Assembly (NCBI GenBank): GCA_035438805.1
Contig: DAORJA010000048.1
Span: 1-7,879, forward strand
Reading direction: 5' to 3'
Source: UBA922 sp035438805
Lineage (GTDB): Bacteria > Patescibacteriota > Patescibacteriia > Magasanikbacterales > UBA922
DNA: 7,879 bases
Shown: positions 6,212 to 7,879 of the stretch, in pieces
Layout of the letters: each line of letters starts with the position of its first letter
How positions within the stretch are numbered: the stretch's first letter is position 1
The notes under the pieces: generated by a model
What the model was told of the DNA's origin: nothing
Databases searched by the model: none
Seen by the model: the letters and a program-made list of their open reading frames with translations, nothing else
Made by a program: the position numbers and the translations under genes

Positions 6212-6574
6212 TTAAGCCTTAATAGTTAGACGCTTCATCATATCAACTCGATGTTTGTTTTTTGGAAGCATCCCATTTACTGCGCGTTTGATGACTGATG
6301 TTGGATCGTCTTCAAATACTGTTTTCAATGAAGCAGTTTTAAGTCCACCTGGGTACATGGTGTGTCTCTTATAATCTTTTTGTACAAACTTTTTACCAGT
6401 AAACTTTACTTTTGAAGCATTGGTAACAAGTACGGTTGCACCACGATCAATATGACGCTCAAATGTAGGCTCATCTTTTCCCATGAGTGCCATTGCAACT
6501 TGTGTAGCCACACGTCCAACAGCGCGACCAGTTGCATCAATTTCAATAGTTTTTCTTTTATTCATAGAAGTCAT
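6212..6574 (-). CDS. rplM: 50S ribosomal protein L13
   Basis: Early-assembling large-subunit protein. From the chosen ATG it has 120 residues against 142 in E. coli: it lacks the N-terminal extension and roughly 18 residues at the C-terminus. Landmarks are IDATGRAVGRVATQVAMALMG, the RHIDRGATVLVTNASKVKFTG segment without its first residues (VLVTNASKVKFTGKK), YPGGLKTASLKTVFEDDP, and AVNGMLPKNKHRVDMMKRL, matching the family's GMLPKN signature. I chose the ATG at 6574, two bases after the rplQ stop at 6576-6578. A TTG at 6583 would overlap rplQ, and an ATG at 6565 would give a 117-residue form of the length I expect in related lineages. None has a good ribosome site, so coupling to rplQ translation is likely. 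Confidence 0.95.
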   Translation of the reverse strand: MTSMNKRKTIEIDATGRAVGRVATQVAMALMGKDEPTFERHIDRGATVLVTNASKVKFTGKKFVQKDYKRHTMYPGGLKTASLKTVFEDDPTSVIKRAVNGMLPKNKHRVDMMKRLTIKA

Positions 6575-6575
6575 A

Positions 6576-6926
6576 TTATACAAATTCGATTTTCGCGGTT
6601 TCCGCGCTATCGTTCTCGCGATATCCTAATTTTGTAATTCGGGTGTATCCACCTTTTCTCTCAGCATATCGTGGAGCAATCTCTTTGAAGAGTTTGCTTA
6701 CCGCTCGACCAGTAAAAAGCACTCCCATAGCCATATCACGGTCAAACTGGGTGTTTCCTTTTGCTCGAGTGATCAATGGCTCAACCACAGTTCGGAGAGC
6801 TTTTGCTTTGGCTAATGTTGTGGTTACCGCGCCATGCAATACCAAACTTTCCGCCAAACTGCGCAAGAGCGCTTTGCGTTGTCCTCGTTCACGTCCTAGC
6901 TTTACGCCTTTTTTCTTATGTCTCAT
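6576..6926 (-). CDS. rplQ: 50S ribosomal protein L17
   Basis: Large-subunit protein near the peptide exit tunnel. At 116 residues it has normal length for a short bacterial L17. The N-terminal signature MRHKKKGVKLGRERGQRKAL is typical (family MRHRKxGRKLGRxxxHRxAL), followed by LRSLAESLVLHGAVTTTLAKA, AKALRTVVEPLITRAKG, and the end block RKGGYTRITKLGYRENDSAE. It lies 20 bases after rpoA, the conserved rpoA-rplQ pair of bacteria. A 5-bp hairpin CGCGG-AAA-CCGCG (6606-6594) lies in its last codons, just upstream of the rplM start. No Shine-Dalgarno sequence is visible before its ATG. Confidence 0.97.
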   Translation of the reverse strand: MRHKKKGVKLGRERGQRKALLRSLAESLVLHGAVTTTLAKAKALRTVVEPLITRAKGNTQFDRDMAMGVLFTGRAVSKLFKEIAPRYAERKGGYTRITKLGYRENDSAETAKIEFV

Positions 6927-6946
6927 ACAATTATCAATAACAAATA

Positions 6947-7672
6947 TTATTCTTGTCCAGCTACTGCTCCACCTGCTGCGGTACCGGCCGCATCAAGTAC
7001 AAGACTATAGTGGTCCATAAGAATTTTGGTTGCTCGCTCTACAGCAATACGAGGTGAGATCGTTCCATTGGTCTCAATTCTGATCGTCAATTTTTCGTAA
7101 TCAGTTACGTCTCCTACGCGAGTGTTTTCAACTGAGTAACCAACATCCTTAATTGGTGAATAGAATGAATCCATCACAATCGTGCCGAGATCAAGATGTT
7201 TACTTTCTTTTTCTGCAGCAGGAATATAGCCCAATCCTTTACCAATGATCACTTCAAGTGAAAATTCTTTCTTGTCAGAGGTAAGGGTTGCGATTTTCAA
7301 TTCAGGATTCACGATTTCAATATCAGCATTTTTTTCAAAATCAGCTGCAGTTACATCGCCAATTCCTTTTTTCTTTAATGTCAAAACTACTGGCGCATCG
7401 CTGTGTGAAATTACCGCAAGCTGTTTCAGGTTGAGTGTAACTTCAATCACGTCTTCCTGCACTCCTTCGATTGCAGCGAATTCATGCTGTACTCCATCAA
7501 TTTTTACAGCTTCTACAGCTGAACCTTCAATTGATGAGAGGAGTACTCGTCTCAAAGAATTACCAAGAGTGGTACCGTATCCCTGATGACAAGGAGTAAC
7601 TACGAGCTCACCAATGTTTTTATCACCGGTTTCTCGGAATTCAATTGTCGAAGGTAGTAAAATATAATCCAT
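6947..7672 (-). CDS. rpoA: RNA polymerase alpha subunit lacking the C-terminal domain
   Basis: The alpha N-terminal domain dimerises and seeds assembly of beta and beta-prime into core RNA polymerase. The protein has 241 residues against about 315-330 in most bacteria. The N-terminal domain looks complete: GYGTTLGNSLRRVLLSS (31-47) with the dimer and beta contacts, VKIDGVQHEFAAIEGVQED (56-74), the insert-domain region with GLGYIPA (146-152), and YEKLTIRIETNGTISPRIAV (192-211). It then stops in a small Ala/Gly tail (AAGTAAGGAVAGQE). The linker and the helix-hairpin-helix C-terminal domain, which contacts UP elements and activators, are absent. Only 20 bases separate its stop from rplQ, so no frameshifted remnant can be present. 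It follows rpsD by 47 bases. Whether another locus supplies an alpha-CTD cannot be seen here. Confidence 0.97.
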   Translation of the reverse strand: MDYILLPSTIEFRETGDKNIGELVVTPCHQGYGTTLGNSLRRVLLSSIEGSAVEAVKIDGVQHEFAAIEGVQEDVIEVTLNLKQLAVISHSDAPVVLTLKKKGIGDVTAADFEKNADIEIVNPELKIATLTSDKKEFSLEVIIGKGLGYIPAAEKESKHLDLGTIVMDSFYSPIKDVGYSVENTRVGDVTDYEKLTIRIETNGTISPRIAVERATKILMDHYSLVLDAAGTAAGGAVAGQE

Positions 7673-7686
7673 AGACCTAGATTATT

Positions 7687-7715
7687 GAAGGGTGGGGCTA
7701 GCGCCACACTCCCTC
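7687..7715 (-). promoter_or_regulatory. Hairpin between rpsD and rpoA
   Basis: On the minus strand, GAGGG (7715-7711) pairs with CCTTC (7691-7687), and GTGG (7707-7704) with CCAC (7695-7692), around an 8-base loop containing the palindrome GCTAGC. There is a 3-base bulge on one side. No T run follows, so it is not a terminator. It fills most of the 47-base gap before the rpoA start. It could be an RNA-processing or ribosomal-protein feedback site, or simply chance. Confidence 0.3.
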
Positions 7716-7719
7716 ATGA

Positions 7720-7879
7720 TTAACGAGTTGAGTAATACTCAACAATAAGTTTAACGTCAAATACGCGTTCAAAATCAGTTTCCACTGGTTTTCCAATCAC
7801 ACTACCGCCTTTTGCGGCTGTTGCAACAGTCAACCATGAAGGAAGCTGGTGTTTACTTAATCTTTCGTCAATTCCTTCA
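7720..7879 (-). CDS. rpsD: 30S ribosomal protein S4, partial (C-terminal 52 residues)
   Basis: Primary 16S rRNA-binding protein that starts assembly of the small-subunit body and guards decoding accuracy. Only the C-terminal part is in the window; the N-terminal part lies beyond the right edge. The visible part reads EGIDERLSKHQLPSWLTVA, then a VIGKPVETDFERVFDV segment, ending in LIVEYYSTR followed by TAA. This closely matches the family end (VPSWL ... LIVEYYSR). It is the first visible gene of the operon, and rpsD followed by rpoA and rplQ is a widespread bacterial order. Confidence 0.96.
   Translation of the reverse strand, partial: EGIDERLSKHQLPSWLTVATAAKGGSVIGKPVETDFERVFDVKLIVEYYSTR

Noticed and set aside
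1..7879. CRISPR array, transposon, toxin-antitoxin, prophage or defence system
   Set aside because: No regularly spaced repeats, terminal inverted repeats or matching protein families were seen on either strand; gene content is housekeeping and envelope-related.

Overview
The window reads as a bacterial chromosome segment, most likely from a Patescibacteria (Candidate Phyla Radiation) lineage, probably Parcubacteria-like. This placement is inferred from gene content and protein style: very compact gene spacing, short ribosomal proteins, an RNA polymerase alpha subunit with no C-terminal domain, a DivIC/FtsB-like protein ending in an aromatic 'NPLKWWYYF' tail, a membrane-anchored parvulin-type foldase, and a PyrD with a 'CPNTFGGEPF' signature. 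No 16S gene is present to confirm it. Every gene lies on the minus strand, so transcription runs from high to low coordinates. The standard genetic code fits: genes are full length without in-frame TGA, and all ten visible stop codons are TAA.

From the right edge, region one (7879 to about 5740) is the end of a ribosomal protein operon: rpsD (C-terminal part only), rpoA, rplQ, rplM and rpsI, closely packed. It closes with a strong intrinsic terminator that has a 12-bp stem and a UUCG tetraloop.

Region two (5708 to 881) is a cell-envelope cluster. A promoter precedes a Wzx/MOP-type polysaccharide flippase, a GT4-like glycosyltransferase and a two-helix membrane protein with a bacterial PH domain, each 3 bases from the next. 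A second near-consensus promoter then sits directly before a DivIC/FtsB-like division protein, which is followed by a membrane-anchored parvulin foldase. A second intrinsic terminator follows. Together these suggest export of a lipid-linked glycan plus septum formation and extracytoplasmic protein folding.

Region three (878 to 1) holds a tRNA-Gly(CCC) that starts 2 bases after that terminator, then the N-terminal two thirds of a dihydroorotate dehydrogenase (pyrD) cut by the left edge.

I found no CRISPR array, transposon, prophage or recognisable defence system. The most interesting points are molecular oddities in ordinary genes: the possibly permuted parvulin domain, the missing alpha-CTD, the class-mixed PyrD active site, and promoters placed so close to start codons that leaderless transcripts are likely.
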